A stretch of 64,000 nt of DNA from Phaseolus vulgaris (lineage: Eukaryota > Streptophyta > Magnoliopsida > Fabales > Fabaceae): NCBI RefSeq assembly GCF_000499845.2, contig NC_023749.2:27063353-27127352 (forward strand), given 5' to 3'. Made by a program: the position numbers and the translations under genes. Numbering within the stretch: position 1 is the first letter of the stretch; the number at the start of each line of letters is the position of its first letter. The notes beneath the pieces are model-generated. The model saw only the letters and a program-made list of their open reading frames with translations, had not been told where the DNA came from and ran no database searches. Shown in pieces: positions 1-12,135 of the stretch.

Positions 1-3000
1 CACAGCGAAATATAGACGAAGAGGGATGCCTACCTGAGGTTTTCGCAAGACTGGTGGGCTCGCCAGATACTCCTTCAGTTTGATGAAGGCCTCCTCGCAC
101 TCCTGTGTCCAAAGGAACCTGTTGTTGCGTTTGAGACACTGGAAGTACGGATGACCTTTCTCCCCTCCAGCGGACATAAACCGAGACAAGGCTGCCAAGC
201 GACCGGTGAGCTGCTGCACTTCCTTCACCGTCGTCGGGCTCCTCATTGCCACGATTGCTGCACACTTCTCTGGGTTAGCTTCGATTCCCCGCTCCGTTAA
301 GAGGAAACCCAAGAACTTCCCAGCCTCCACACCAAAAATACACTTCTCAGGGTTGAGCTTCAGCCTGTACTTGGCGATGGTGGTGAATAGTTCTTCCAGA
401 TCAGCTGCATGATGCTTCTTCTCTTGGGACGTAACCACCATGTCATCTACATATGCATGTACGTTCCTTCCCAGCATGGGCGAGAGTACCCTATCCATGA
501 GCCGCTGGTAGGTGGCCCCCGCGTTCTTTACCCGAATGGCATGACCTTGTAGCATAGCAGACCGTTCGTCATGAACGTGGTCTTGCACTCATCCATGGGG
601 TGCATCCTGATCTGGTTATACCCTGAAAAAGCATCCAAGAAGCTGAGTAGCTTTCCCCCTGATGCGCTATCAACTAGGGCATCTATACTGGGTAAAGGGT
701 AAGAATCCTTGGGGCACACCTTGTTGAGGTCAGTGAAGTCCACGCACATCCTCCACTTGCCGCTTGCCTTCTGAACCAGTACCACGTTCGCTAGCCACTC
801 GGGGTACTGGATCTCTCTGATATGCCCTGCAGCAAGGAGCTTCTACGCTTCGTCGTGGATCACCTTTCTCTTTTCCTCGTTGAATTTCCTTCGCCTTTGT
901 CGCACAGGTCGAACCTTCGGATCCATCGACAGACGATGGCAAACGAAATCGGGGTCGATTCCTGGCATGTCGGACGCTGACCATGCAAAGGCACCCATGT
1001 GCTTTTCGATCACACCAGCGATCAGCTTTCGCTCTTCGTCAACGAGGGATCCCACCAATTTGAACTTTTTCCCCCCGATGTCCACTTCGACCCATCCTTC
1101 AGCTGGGTGGGGCCTTCTCTCACTGGCGATGACCGCCCTCGTGATCCCTGACTCGCGAGGAGCGATCGCGCCTTCCTCTTCTTCTTCAACTTGGGCTACC
1201 TGGGAGCCCCCCGCCGCAGCGTTCTCCATCCTCTGAGCGCCCTGTGTCTCCCTAACCACCGATAGTTCTTCGCGCACACCTGGTGGTGGTGTCGTGGTGA
1301 CGTGGCATACACTTCTCTTCTGCTTCAGGCTGTTCTCATAACAGCGTCTTGCCTCAGCCTGATCCGACTTGATGGTTATTACGGTCCCCTCCATCGATGG
1401 CAGCTTCAACTTCATGTGCCTCGTTGATGGTATTGCGCCCAACCTATTGAGTGTTGGCCTCCCCAACAAGACGTTGTACGTAGAAGGGGCGTTCACCACC
1501 AAGTACTTTATCCTTTCGGTGCGGGCTGTCGTCCCATCAGTGAACGTTGTCCTCAGCTCAATGTATCCCCGCACTTCTACCTGATCTCCTGCAAAGCCGT
1601 AAAGACACCCGGTATACGGCCTCAGTTGATCAGGGGACAACTGCAACTTGTTAAACGTCGGCCAGAACATGACGTCTGCAGAGCTTCCTTGATCTATGAG
1701 CACTCGGTGCACTCGTCTTCCAGCCGTGATGAGGGAGATGACCACAGGGTCGTTGTCGTGCGGGACAACGTCCCGTAGATTAGCTTTCCTGAAGACAATA
1801 TCTACTTCAGGGTAATGGCTCTCATTTACCGCGTCTACCGCCATAACCGACCGGGCGTACCTCCTTCCCTGTGACGCTGTGCATCCCCCACCAGAGAAGC
1901 CTCCCGCGATTGTTTGCACTTCCCCGTGCACAGGGACTTCATGCTGCTGTTCTCCAGCCTGAGATCCCGACGCGCGATCACCCTGCGGCTCACGCAGGTA
2001 ATCTGCTAGGAACCCAGACTTCACCAACTCTGCCAGTTGGTGTCCCAACGCCAAACAGGAGTGAAGTGTGTGGCCAAAGGCCTGGTCAAACTCACACCAC
2101 TCATTCTTCTTTCTACCAAGTACCTTATCAGTCTTCTCTGGTACGCGTAGTCTTGCTGCTACAGCAGGAAGGGCGATGAGATCCGCCAATCCCACCATGA
2201 AATTGTACCTTGGGGTGCGTTATTCTCCCTTGCACGCCCCCTGCTCTGATCTTTGCCTGGTGCATAGGGACGAGGTTTTTCCCGCACCTTTTTCCCCTCC
2301 TTGGCCTCATGCACCCTTGCTTGTTGCGGTTTCCCTTGCCCTCCACGCGGTCTTGGTGGTGCAGCACTTCCTCTTTTCTCAGAAACCTCTGTTTCTGCCA
2401 CTATGTGCACCACCGCGCGTCGTCGGATCTCTGCAAAGGTGCTGGGATGGCTCCTGATAAGAGACTCGCTGTAGGGGCCAGGCAGCACTCCCTTCTTAAA
2501 CGCGTGCACCAGCATATCTTCATCTTTGCTGGGCAGTCTAACCACTTGTGCTCCAAAGCGGTTGAGGTAGTCCTTCAGCGACTCGCCTTGGTACTGACGC
2601 ACGTCGAACAAATCGTATGACACCACTGCAGGTGCTTTGTTGACGATGTATTGCTCAGTGAAGAGCTTCGAAAACTGAGAGAAAGACGTGATATGCCCTT
2701 CTGGTAAGCTCACGAACCACTCCATGGCGATTCCGCTTAGCGTGCTCATGAACATTTTGCAGTACACAGCGTCTGAGCCCCCAGACAACATCATCTGGGT
2801 GTGGAACGCAGTCAGATGCGCCTCCGGGTCTTCTACCCCTGTGAATGACGCCTTCACCCCCACCAGGTTGGGAGGCACCATGGTTCCCATGATTTTAGGG
2901 GAGAATGGCACGGGGAACGCTCTTGGAGGTGACGGCTGCCTAGACATCCTTTCGTCAACCACGTGTTCCCTCCGCGCCTGCAACGTCCTCCTCAACTCTT

Positions 3001-3187
3001 CATTGACGCGATTCAGCTCGTCGTTCCTGCTTTTCGACGCGGCCAACTCCGTCTGCATCCTTTCTTGTTCAGCTTTTGACGCTGCGGCGTTATCCTGCAG
3101 CGTGCGCACCATCTCCAGGACCTGCGCCATTGTCACAGCTCCTTCGTCAGCAGATGGCGCAGGTGATGGTTGTCTGTTTCTTGGCAT
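1..3187 (-). pseudogene. Broken gag-pol of element D (gag, protease, partial RT)
   Basis: Starts at the ATG at 3187. Order: coiled coil (EMVRTLQDNAAASKAEQERM, then a heptad run), capsid-type gag core with EWFVSLPEGHITSF, basic linker, knuckle WCEFDQAFGHTLHSC, protease with VLIDQGSSADVMFW, and RT with MCVDFTDLNKVCPKDSYPLP; the YVDDM catalytic motif is readable near 450. Breaks: a one-base loss near 2225 just before the knuckle shifts frame; a TAG at 843-845 replaces the Gln codon seen in A; a one-base loss near 530 after VMPFG shifts again. RNase H and integrase would lie left of position 1. The proteins would make a virus-like particle and reverse-transcribe the element, but this copy cannot encode them in full. 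Confidence 0.9.
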
Positions 3188-3259
3188 CTTTCCCTATCAA
3201 AAAGTTGGTAAAACTCTGGTAAGCTTCAAAACTGTGGTGTATATGGGACCACGATTCAC

Positions 3260-3281
3260 TCGAGCCCCACGGTGGGCGCCA
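3260..3281 (-). other. Primer binding site of element D (tRNA-Lys type)
   Basis: Minus strand TGGCGCCCACCGTGGGGCTC, two bases inside the 5' LTR end. From memory of the plant tRNA-Lys(CUU) 3' end, this complements it with one mismatch. The same site, shorter, is found in A, B and E. Confidence 0.75.
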
Positions 3282-3283
3282 AA

Positions 3284-4277
3284 TGATCCTGCCGGCAACT
3301 CGAACGTGTAGGAATCGCTTTGTAGCACTCTCTGTCCCGTCTACGCGACTGCATTCTCTGCAAAATCACCCTCAGAACCTTCTCTTGAATCTACAAGCGT
3401 GACCTGCAAAACACACAGACGGCGCCTCTAGCGGCCGTTTGCACTCCGACGATCAAGTTAGACCACAGAACCACCAAATGAGAAAAATAGTAGTGTGTGT
3501 GAAAAACTCTTGCTCTCTCTCTTTCGTATCCCCCTCAATCTCTCCCTGATTCTCTTTTATGTCTCTCTCTCTGCTTCTGGGCGTAACAGAATTCTGTTAT
3601 GCTTTTCTGGCATGTGTCAGAACCCTGTTATGCTTTTCTGAGACAATGTACCTCCAGAGTCAGTAGAGTGTGGGTGTCTGTGCGTGTCCGCGCGTCTCTG
3701 CGCTTGGCTGCGCTTGTCTCTACCTTTAGCGGTACGGAGTGCACCTTTATCTGGACCGCACCCCTCTCAGATGATGACACGTGGAGGCATGCGACTCACA
3801 TCTACCCACACACGTGTGACCTACTGGAAAGGCTCTAGCGCTTCTCTTTGTGTGCTAAGTTATTCCCTTGCGGGGTAACTTAGCATATTTCTTTCATCTG
3901 GGCAAATCGCATACTCTCAGGAGAACGCCAGGTGTGGTCGGTCTAGGCACACTCACCAAGCGTTGCTCTCTACGTAGACGGCTTACCCGTCACGCACGTG
4001 ATGGGTTGAGGGAGTCACCAATCACTGATCGGTTTACTAGCTCCCTCAGGCCACTCTCGTGCGCGATTTCCTGAGACGTGCTCATGCGAGGTCCATGTGT
4101 AATGCTCTCGTTGGGAACCTCAGTCCCAGTTTAACTGCGTGTAAAACGAGACCCCGATGACAATGCACCCGATGACTGATCAGTGCTCTATTTGCTTCTC
4201 GCGTTCTGCCCCCAGGCGTTAGTCTGGGAACTGGTCTGTTGGTGGCCACTTGGCTACTGACCACCGATCACCGTTCA
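3284..4277 (-). repeat. 5' LTR of element D (994 bp)
   Basis: On the minus strand it begins TGAACGGTGATCGG and ends GGCAGGATCA, the usual TG...CA ends. The end adjoins the primer site at 3281. The U5 part (3421-3459) carries the block GGAGTGCAAACGGCCGC that recurs in LTRs of E, G and, in altered form, A, B and C. A weak TATA-like stretch (CATAAAAG) lies near 3554-3561 on the minus strand. Confidence 0.88.
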
Positions 4278-4982
4278 AGGGGAGAACCACGTGCATGGTA
4301 CGAGAGAAAGGTAGACACACCCCCAGGGCAAGTAACTAGTGATTGGGACGCATGAGTTGACACCCAAAAAGTCAACCCACGTGCCAAACGGACTTCGAAG
4401 GAAAGAGGGCTCACACAATGGAATAACCCTAAGTTGGGCTGTGGTGCTATGAGACCCTCTGCGCAGAATAACGATCAAGTCAGAAGAGCACGTGGCAATG
4501 CACGCGTGTTCATTAAAGGTTTCAGTGAAAGTTTGCCAAGGTACACGTTGATTCAGTTTACATATCAAATGTTTCAAGGCACATTTTTATACGCCTTCAA
4601 TGCGCTTCAACGCGCTTTAAATGCAGAAGGTATATAAAAAGGGGGTCGTGGGTCGTTTGGGGGGATCCGAGTTTTGACCTAATTCTCGCAGTTTACACAA
4701 AACACAAACCCTAGTTGCTTTTGTTGCGCACCCACTGTGAGCACAAGACAATTAGGGCAACCCAGTTTTAGTATTCTAGCATAGTTATTTTTTACCACCT
4801 CCAGAAGGTGCGTCACCTTTAATGTTTCTCGCTAGCTGACTTGATCGTCGGAGTGCAAACGACCGCGAGGGCGCCCCTTTGTTCACTTCTTTTCAGGTAT
4901 CGCAGACGGAGCATAATGAAGGTGCCCTAGCTCGCAAGGACAAGCCACGCGCAAAGACGATCCCGGTCAACCGACCGGAACA
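4278..4982 (+). repeat. 5' LTR of element E (right 705 bp)
   Basis: Matches 13277-13981 of the 3' LTR, for example at the block GTGCATGGTACGAG (4291 and 13291 regions). A TATA box (TATATAAAAA, 4631-4640) precedes GGGGGTCGTGGGTCG and the likely transcript start. The U5 block lies at 4838-4876. It ends GGAACA at 4982. The left part is displaced by D. Confidence 0.9.
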
Positions 4983-4984
4983 TT

Positions 4985-5003
4985 TGGCGCCCACCGTGGG
5001 GCC
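4985..5003 (+). other. Primer binding site of element E (tRNA-Lys type)
   Basis: TGGCGCCCACCGTGGGGCC two bases after the 5' LTR end at 4982; same type as in D. Confidence 0.75.
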
Positions 5004-5093
5004 GATATAAAACATCGGTCCCACTACACAAGTTTTCCACTTCCAGTTCTCAAAACCTAGATAAGTTAAGAAGGTTTCCAGAAAGTCACGAAG

Positions 5094-7287
5094 ATGAGAC
5101 CTGCGCGCTCTAGGAGTGAAGAGATGACCATGCAACAACTAGCGGGCATGATGCAAGGGCTCCAGGAAGCAATGGCAGCATCGAAAGCAGAGCAAGAGCG
5201 CATGCAGGCGGATCTCGCAGCTTCTCAGGCGAGGAACGATGAGCTCCACCGTGCCAACGAGGAGTTACGCCGGGGATGGCGCGATATAGATGAGCCTGAG
5301 ACTGCCTCCCCACCTAGAGAATTCACAACACCATTCTCATAGGCAATCCTAGAGACAACGATCCCCAACACGTTCACGGCCCAAGGTAACCTTCACAGGG
5401 ATGGAGGATTCTGAGGCGCACCTCACTGCGTTCCACACACAGTTGATGTTGATTGGCGGTTCTAATGCCGTAAGGTGCAAGCTCTTGATGAGCACTTTAA
5501 CTGGGATGGCTATGGATTGGTTCATCAGCCTCCCAGAGGGTCACATCACGTCTTTCGCACAGCTTTCACGATTATTTAGAGAGCAATATTTCGCCAACAG
5601 AGCCCCAGCCCCAGTTTCGTATGACCTTTTCGACGTGAAGCAATACCAAGGGGAAACCTTGAAAGAGTACATAAGCCGCTTTGGGGCGCAGGTGGTGAAG
5701 GTGGGTACCACAGACGAGCCCATGATCGTATACGCATTTAGGAAGGGGGTATGTCCTGGATCTTTTAGTAAATCGCTTAACCGCAGCCGCCCTAAGACCT
5801 TCGCGGAAGTAAGGTGTCGAGCGGTAGAACACATTGCCTCAGAGGGCGAGGCGTACGAGAAGTGCACGACTGCTGCGCCTGCACGACCAAGAACGCAGAT
5901 ACGCACACAACCCGCTAGGGTCCACGAAGCTGCCACAGAGAGAAGGAACCCAGACAGAAAGAGCACCTACAAGACAAGGAGGACCCAGCCTAGGGGTCGG
6001 GCAGAAAGAAGCAGAGAGGGAAATAGACCACTAAGGCACAACTTTGTGGTGGAACTCAAAGAACTCATCGTTGTGCCCAATATAGCTGACAGGTTGAGGC
6101 CACCAGCGAAGTCTGACAAGATATTAGGACCTCACAAGGAATCATGGTGCGAATTTCACGAAGCATTTGGGCACCATATTAACAACTGTTTGGCGCTGGG
6201 ATACCAGTTGGATGTCGTAAAGAATGGTTTCTTGAAGGATTATCTCGCTGGATCCACTGTGACCCCAAACGCGGCAACGCCAGAGGAAGGTCAAGCGCAT
6301 GAAGTCCCAACTCATGGAGAAGTGCACACCATCTCTAGCGGCTTTTCCGGGGGAGGACCCACTGCCTCTCAACGAAAGAAATACGTAAGGTCAGTAAATT
6401 TGGTTGCAGAAGAATTTTCGGACGACCCGTGGGAGTCAGACCTCGTTTTCACAAGAGCTGACCTGCGGGATGTCATCCCACATGACAATGACTCGGTGGT
6501 CATTTCGGTAGTGACAGCGGGAAGAAAGGTACATAGGGTCCTCGTCGACCAAGGCAGTTCTGCAGACGTCATGTTTTGGTCGACCTTTAGCAAGCTACAA
6601 TTGTCCCCTAACCTATTGCGACCCTATACGGGGTGCTTGTATGGGTTTGCAGATAACCCAGTAGAAGTACGTGGCTATTTAGAACTTAGGACAACGTTCA
6701 CTGATGGAGTGGCATCCCGCACCGAGGGAATTTGATACTTGGTGGTTAACGCCAACTCAGCTTACAACATTTTGTTAGGCAGACCCGCCTTGAACAGATT
6801 AAGGGCGGTGTCCTCCACACGCCACATGAAGATGAAGTTGCCAACTCTTAGTGGCAAGGTGTTGTGATCAAGTCAAATCAGGAAGAGGCCGTAAGTGCTA
6901 TGAAAATAGCCTGAAGACAAGGAGAGGCGTGGTCATGGTGATTGGGTGACCGCCCATTTCAGATTCATAAACGGAGTTAGAGCCGTTAGGAGAGGCGGTG
7001 CCCGATGCATCCGGTGGGGTGACGCATGGGGAAGATATGCATATAATAGGAAGAAAAGGCGATGCTTCACTGATGGAAGAAGAACGCGAAGAGGCCTCAC
7101 CAGCAGAACGAGAGCCAGAGAAGAGTCGAAAATCAAGGTTGAAGCTGCGAAAAGGAGAGTGGAGCGCCAGTACAACTCTAAGGTGAAGCCATGGCAATTC
7201 CAAGTTGGTGAGTCGGTCATAAGGAAGGCTCACCCTTACGAGGTGGAAAACAAGTTGTCTCCAAAGGGAACGGTTCATATAAGTTAG
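5094..7287 (+). pseudogene. Broken gag-protease of element E fused to the integrase C-terminus
   Basis: ATG at 5094 opens a gag with an N-terminal coiled coil. The frame stops at TAG 5340-5342, where A has CAG in the same place (FVQAI), and shifts near 5385. It then reads from 5401: gag core (MDWFISLPEGHITSFAQLSR), basic linker, knuckle WCEFHEAFGHHINNC, and protease VLVDQGSSADVMFW, ending at TGA 6733-6735. About 200 bp of further protease-side sequence follows. From about 7110 the sequence is suddenly that of the end of integrase (KRRVERQYNSKV ... RKAHPYEVENKLSPK). RT, both RNase H domains and the integrase core (about 3.5 kb in A) are missing. The deletion junction lies between about 6950 and 7110. 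Confidence 0.87.
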
Positions 7288-7381
7288 AGATTCTAGAAGG
7301 AGGCCCCATCTCACGTAGCCGAAATGCGGCGAATTTAAAGTTTTTATTTCAGTTGATGTTATTCCAGTTGAAGTTTGTAAA

Positions 7382-7434
7382 GGGGACACTCTTTTTCCCT
7401 CCAGGGGGTTTTTCAATGAGGTCACCCGAATAAA
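7382..7434 (+). terminator. Post-pol hairpin, T-run and AATAAA block of element E
   Basis: GGGGACACTC, a T-run, CCCTCCAGGGGG (stem CCC/GGG) followed by TTTTT, then AATGAGG and AATAAA at 7429-7434. The same order recurs after pol in A, B and C. I read it as a likely transcript 3'-end signal; function is inferred. Confidence 0.5.
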
Positions 7435-7528
7435 GAAAGGAGAAGTTTAAAATACTTTTGTTGTAGTTTTTCCCTCATTCGAATGTAAGATCAAAGGTTA
7501 AAGAAACAGAGACGAAAACTTGAAGCGC

Positions 7529-7768
7529 CACCAAGTTGAGGCGTCGCCAAGGTAAGGTGTCGCCAAGGCACTACCAAGATGAGGCGTCGCCAAAACAAGT
7601 CGTCGCCAAGATAAGGTTGTCACCAAGATGAGGCGCTGCCAAGATAACACGTCGCCAATATAAGGCGTTGCTAAGATAAGGCGTCGCCAAGAAGAGACGT
7701 CGCTAAGATAGCGATGCCAAGATAAGGTGTTACTAGAACAGGGCGTCGCCAAGCACAAGGCGTCGCCG
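7529..7768 (+). repeat. GGCGTCGCCAAG tandem array in element E
   Basis: About 14 degenerate copies of a 16-20 bp unit built on GGCGTCGCCAAGATAA. The core GGCGTCGCC is its own inverted repeat (GGCG/CGCC). The same unit recurs inside the U3 part of the E-family LTR (12956-13112) and, reversed, in the solo LTR at 53640-53775. Confidence 0.85.
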
Positions 7769-7818
7769 CCAGATACTCAAGCAGAAGTCAAGTTCAGAGC
7801 AAGATAACAGGTATGTCT

Positions 7819-8135
7819 AGTATAAGCTAAAATCCGGGAGCCTAGTCCTTGATCAGGGGTAAAGGGATTCCTTCGGGACGCCCCCTCCTCAAGTATGAAC
7901 AACTAGCCCCGGTGCCAGATATCAGTATAAGTCAAAAACCCGGGCGCTTAGTCCTTGAGCAGGGGTTAAGGGATTCCTTCGGGACGCCCCCTCCTCAGGT
8001 ATGAGTGGACGGTCCCGGTAGCAGATGATAGATGCAAGCTAAAATCTGGGTGCCTAGTCCCTGAGCAGGGGTCAAGGGATTCCTTCGAGACCCCCCCCCC
8101 CCCCTCAGGTAGGAACAGCTAGCCCCAGCGTTTGA
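7819..8135 (+). repeat. Three tandem ~105-bp repeats in element E
   Basis: Units start near 7819, 7924 and 8030. Each holds AGTCC(T/C)TGA(T/G)CAGGGGT, GGGATTCCTTCG and, in two of three, CGCCCCCTCCTCA. The third unit carries a run of 14 C at 8091-8104. Between 8280 and 8420 shorter self-complementary units follow (CCTCGCC...GAGG type), like those of A, B and C. Confidence 0.8.
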
Positions 8136-8781
8136 TGTTGAGAACGTTACACCTTGGTGTTTTAGATCTCTCCATGGGCGTGGGCACCCGAGCGCGACTC
8201 TTGTCCCAAAGTATTTAGACACACTAAGGACACCCAAAGTAGGTACCTCCTTGAGTGTAGACACCCAGCACAGGTGAGATGAGTCCTCCTCGCCCTCGAG
8301 CGACGCTGAGGCACCAGAGAGGAACAAATGTAGTCCTCCCTCGCCTTTGAGCGATGTTGAGCCCCTAGGAGGTACCGAATCCCTCCTTGCCTTTGGGCAA
8401 TGACGAGGCAGGCGACGCCTTCATAAGAAAGATTCCTCGCAGATAGAAAGGCCAAGCAGAGTTCTGAGTGAAAGGATCAGGAGAAGGGTATACATCGCGA
8501 CTCAGAGGCGGAAGGTAAGAGAAGAGATTACGCGCTACCTACAGGGTTAAAAGACAAGGCGATGAAACGTGCATTGGAAGTAAGTACCAGCTACGCCTTT
8601 GGTATGATAAAAAAAGCAGGGACAGATGAAAGAGGAAGAGAAGTTAAAAGTATGCAAGCGTCTGTAAAGATAAAGTTCGAATGGCATGTAAATAGACATA
8701 GTTAAGCGTCAGAATTACAAGTAAGTTCAAATATAGATGCAAATTTACAAGAAGAAAGATGGAGATCTGTCAAACGGCCGT

Positions 8782-11700
8782 TCACTCCCCAAGGTCGAGA
8801 GGCACGACCTTCCCATCAACAATGTGGTTAAAGGGGTTGCAGTTGGAGGTATCGATTCCTGGGTTTTCACAGGCGGCTTGAGCCAGGGCCTCCTGGAACC
8901 CCTCCGCAAAGGTGTCAGCCATATTATCAATAAGTTTCTTTCTAGCTTCCTCCAATCTTTCAATGGTGGAGTCCCGAGTCTCCTTCTCCCCAATAAGCTC
9001 CTTGTTGGCCCGCTCCAGCTCTTCGATTGTGGAGTCTCCGGAAGTTAACTGCTTCTCGAGAACTTCCTTCTCCACCTGGAGCTTGTCCAGTTCAACTTGG
9101 AACTTACCATGCTCAGATTGGAGAAGGTTGAGCGCTTCCATTTTTGCAGTTAGCTCCCCTTCAGCCTTCTCCAGCATTTGCTTCTGCTGGGCCTCGGAAA
9201 CCCGCATCGCCACTTCAAGAGCAGCAATTTTGGATTTGAGGGATGCCACCTGAGCAAGGAGCTCTGCGCCAGCTTGCCCTGCGTCGTGTAGACGTTTGCA
9301 GGCTTCTACGTTAAGTTCCCTAGCACTCCTCAGAGAGGCCTTATAGACTTCTTCTTGGCATGCCCAGCCTTAGGATAGGCTCTCCTTCTCCTCCTTCAGG
9401 GTAGCCACTTCCTGTTGAAGGGCTTGGAGAGCGCTTATCTCTTTAGTTTTGGCCCTGGCCTGAGCACGCCAGTCAAGGGCGATGGCCAAGAAGGCCCCCA
9501 AATAATAAGGCATGCCTTCACTTCTTTCACTGGGGGAGCCTCCCGGCGATTAGCCCCCTTTAAACCCCCTCATCAGTTGAATAATTGGAGGGGGAATAGC
9601 GATGATTTCCGGGCCGGCGGGGGCAGATGCAGAAGCGGCAGGCGCCTTAGTTGGTGGTGGAGGCGGCAATGGCTCAGTTCCACCGCCCCTTTCTTGGACT
9701 GTTGGCGGTGGCGGTGGGGATGTGGCATGAGGTGGACTATCCCTAAAAGACCCACCACCATGGGGGGAAGTGGGTGGTGGGGTGAAGGCCCTAGCAACCC
9801 TCCTCCTCTTGAAGACTAGCCCTTCACCGGAGTCTTCATCATCGGACGGTTTCTCCAACACCCTTTTTCCTTTGTCTCGGGGGGCTAGAACAGGGGATGA
9901 AGCCACAGCTAGGGGAACTGCGGCGTCGGGAGGAGGCGAGTTTGGTGTTAGCAACGTATGGGGACTTTGTGGTGGTGAAGATGGGCCTAGTGGGCTTTCG
10001 GAAGAAGTCGGTGTTTGAGAGGTCAATGGAGGAGGAAGGTTTGGTTCGGAGGTGGGAGTACTGGAGACACCAGCCTTTGTGGGCGTCGCAGCGAGACGTA
10101 CTCTCAAGGACCTGGCCAGCTCCATCCTTGTTGCAGAATCCATCACCGATGCTACACCAGATAAATCAGAAAACAGATATTAGAGCCAATGCCAAGTCAA
10201 GGAGGAAGCATCAGGCACACAGCTAAACACAGAAATTGGGAGTTAGAACTTGAGCTCAAGACCAATTACAGGGTGTCAACTCCGCCACTGGCGCAGATTC
10301 GCAGATCAACAATGCATATAGATAAATGAAAATTAAAATAGATAAACAGGACACTCAGCAATGAAGGAAGCATGTTGAGAAGACAAGCATCATACGCATG
10401 AACCGGTGAAAGCACAGTTAAAAGAGGAAAGAACGAAGAGGAGCAAGGAGCGAGTCTCCCTACCAAAGTAAGAGGAGAGGGTGTGCGCGTTGAACTCGCA
10501 AGCTATGAGTTTCAGCGTATCAAAGATGTACTGCCCTGGTAGTCGAGAGTAATGACGTGGCGTCGAGCTATGATATAGGCGTGTTGGATAGGACACCTGG
10601 TTGGCAGAAGGGAAGGAGGTCGGGGGGTTTGCGTAGTCGCCAGTTATTAAGTTGGCATGCTCCGATCTCCATCATACCTGTACTGGCGGTCACCGAGTTG
10701 AAGATGAAGTCGCCAGATATGAACCCAGGCGACCCAGTGATTAGAGATCGCCGAAACAAGGACATCACCGAAGATGAAGGCAGATGGTCATTTCCCAACT
10801 GACCAGAGGGTGAAGCTCGGGTGATAGCACACTTGAACATACATGGTGAAACAGGTGGTGCAGATCATGAAGGCGGCCGGCGAGACCACAGGGAAGGTGT
10901 GTACGAAGGCACCCGAACTCGTCATCCAGAAGAGATCACGCTCCAAGGCAACTATGCACTGAATAGTATCATGCATAAGTAACTTAGCCAAAGAAGAGTC
11001 AGAAGTAGCGCCCAAGTCAAGGATGCTCCAGATGATGGCACGTGTACAGCTGGATGCGAGCCACGTGTCCAGATGTGTAACTGCCAGGAGAGAGAAAGTA
11101 CCCAGGTATATAAGAGTTCCCAACGAACTTCTGAGGTACGCACGTTCCAATTGTTTCTTTACGCTTGCGAGTCTTGAGTACACTGAGAGAGAACTGGTCA
11201 CGGTTCCTTAGAATTCTTGAGTCTTACTCTTGAGTAATTGGTGGTTCAGTCGTTGACTTGGGCGTCGGAGCGCGATCGGCCGCAGCGACGCCGTTTCGTC
11301 TTTTGCAGGTTCTTGAGGTGGATCGTGGTGAAGGACGGAGGCAAACACGGCGCACACGTCGATCCAAGTTTGACGAGGCAAAACTCCAGCGTTTTGGTCA
11401 ACAGGCAGGATCAAAAGACAAGCCTCAGGCCAGCCAAGGCCTTACACACCTCCCTATCAGCAGAGGACAGCTCATCCAAAGCTTTGGGTTTGAGCAGCTT
11501 GGGTTTCTCCACCCAATACAAAGGAAAGCCATCCAAGGCTGTGGGATCCTGCTTGGCGCAACACACCCTGAAGAACTTGCCTTTCCAGCCTTTGTATGAG
11601 TTCTGAAAGAGGGAAAGGAGGATTCTGCCGACGACCCCGGAAAAGCTCACCCAGAGGCTTTTCCCTTGTTTCTTCGCTTCGAAGAAATGAAGAAAGACGT

Positions 11701-12135
11701 CTACGGAGGGTGGGATGCCCAGATGCCCACATAGAATTTGGAAAGCCCGGACGAATGCCCAGCTATTGGGGTGTAACTGGGCAGGGGCTGTGTTGATCTC
11801 AGTAAGTAACTCCCTCTCAAAGGGCGTAAAGGGAAGGCGCACACCAACGCGCTTGAAGACTGTTTGGTACATAAAAAAGAAGGGCTTTCCCTCCTGGACC
11901 TATCGTCCACACAAACAGGTTCCCCGGGGGTGCCTTGACGGATGGAGATGTGGGCATCGTGGGTGCTGCAGAAGGCATTGAAGTTGTATAGGAGCGGATC
12001 ACCCCGGTGGTCCTCCACGTCTTTGATGGTGGTTAAAGTAGTGCACTCATTCAGGAGTTCATGAGAAGCCCATGAATAGAGGGCCTTATAATCGACCCTT
12101 GGAGGAGGATTGGGCGTTATCTTTGTACGTGCCAT
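8782..12135 (-). pseudogene. Opposite-strand accessory gene of element E (degraded, split by a solo LTR)
   Basis: Minus strand, ATG at 12135. The start MARTKITPNPPP matches the opposite-strand gene of A, B and C, but the Pro/Ser stretch after it is shorter. The conserved core follows (FTPFERELLTEINTAPAQLH, then PNSWAFVRAFQILCGHLGIP) and FFEAKKQGKSLWVSFSG. The frame is cut by the solo LTR (10527-11413) after LRLVF and resumes at 10526 with DTLKLIACEF up to a possible donor at 10464/10463 (TTTG|GTAGGG). An acceptor (GTGTAG) at 10153-10152 would join ASVMDSATRMELARSLRV, a proline-rich part ending at 9550, and a shifted coiled coil (9249-8782) ending VDGKVVPLDLGE, like the VDGKVVPAED end in A and C. 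The putative intron is about 312 bp. Function unknown. Confidence 0.78.
10527..11413 (+). repeat. Solo LTR (887 bp, C-type Tat family) inside element E
   Basis: Begins TGTACTGCCCTGGTAGTCG and ends GGCAGGATCA, flanked by AAAGA at 10522-10526 and 11414-11418. Contains a TATA-like GTATATAAGAG near 11105 and the U5 block GGAGCGCGATCGGCCGCAG. No internal sequence is attached, so it is the product of LTR-LTR recombination. Confidence 0.93.

Larger units (their letters stand above)
1..4277 (-). mobile_element. Element D: Ty3/gypsy (Tat-type) LTR retrotransposon, left end outside window
   Basis: Minus-strand element seen from its 5' LTR (3284-4277) through primer site, gag, protease and part of reverse transcriptase, then cut by the window edge. 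Its right border is exact: the LTR ends in CA at 4277 and the sequence resumes with AGGGGAGAAC, which matches the 3' LTR of element E near 13277. D is therefore inserted inside the 5' LTR of E, with AGGGG as expected TSD; the left copy lies outside the window. The LTR is unlike those of A, B, C and E, so D is a separate family with related proteins. Its reading frame is broken (two frameshifts, one TAG), so this copy looks dead. Confidence 0.9.

Noticed and set aside
2159..2240. Programmed gag-pol frameshift in D
   Set aside because: A and B read gag-pol in one frame and D has other breaks, so a simple one-base loss is more likely.
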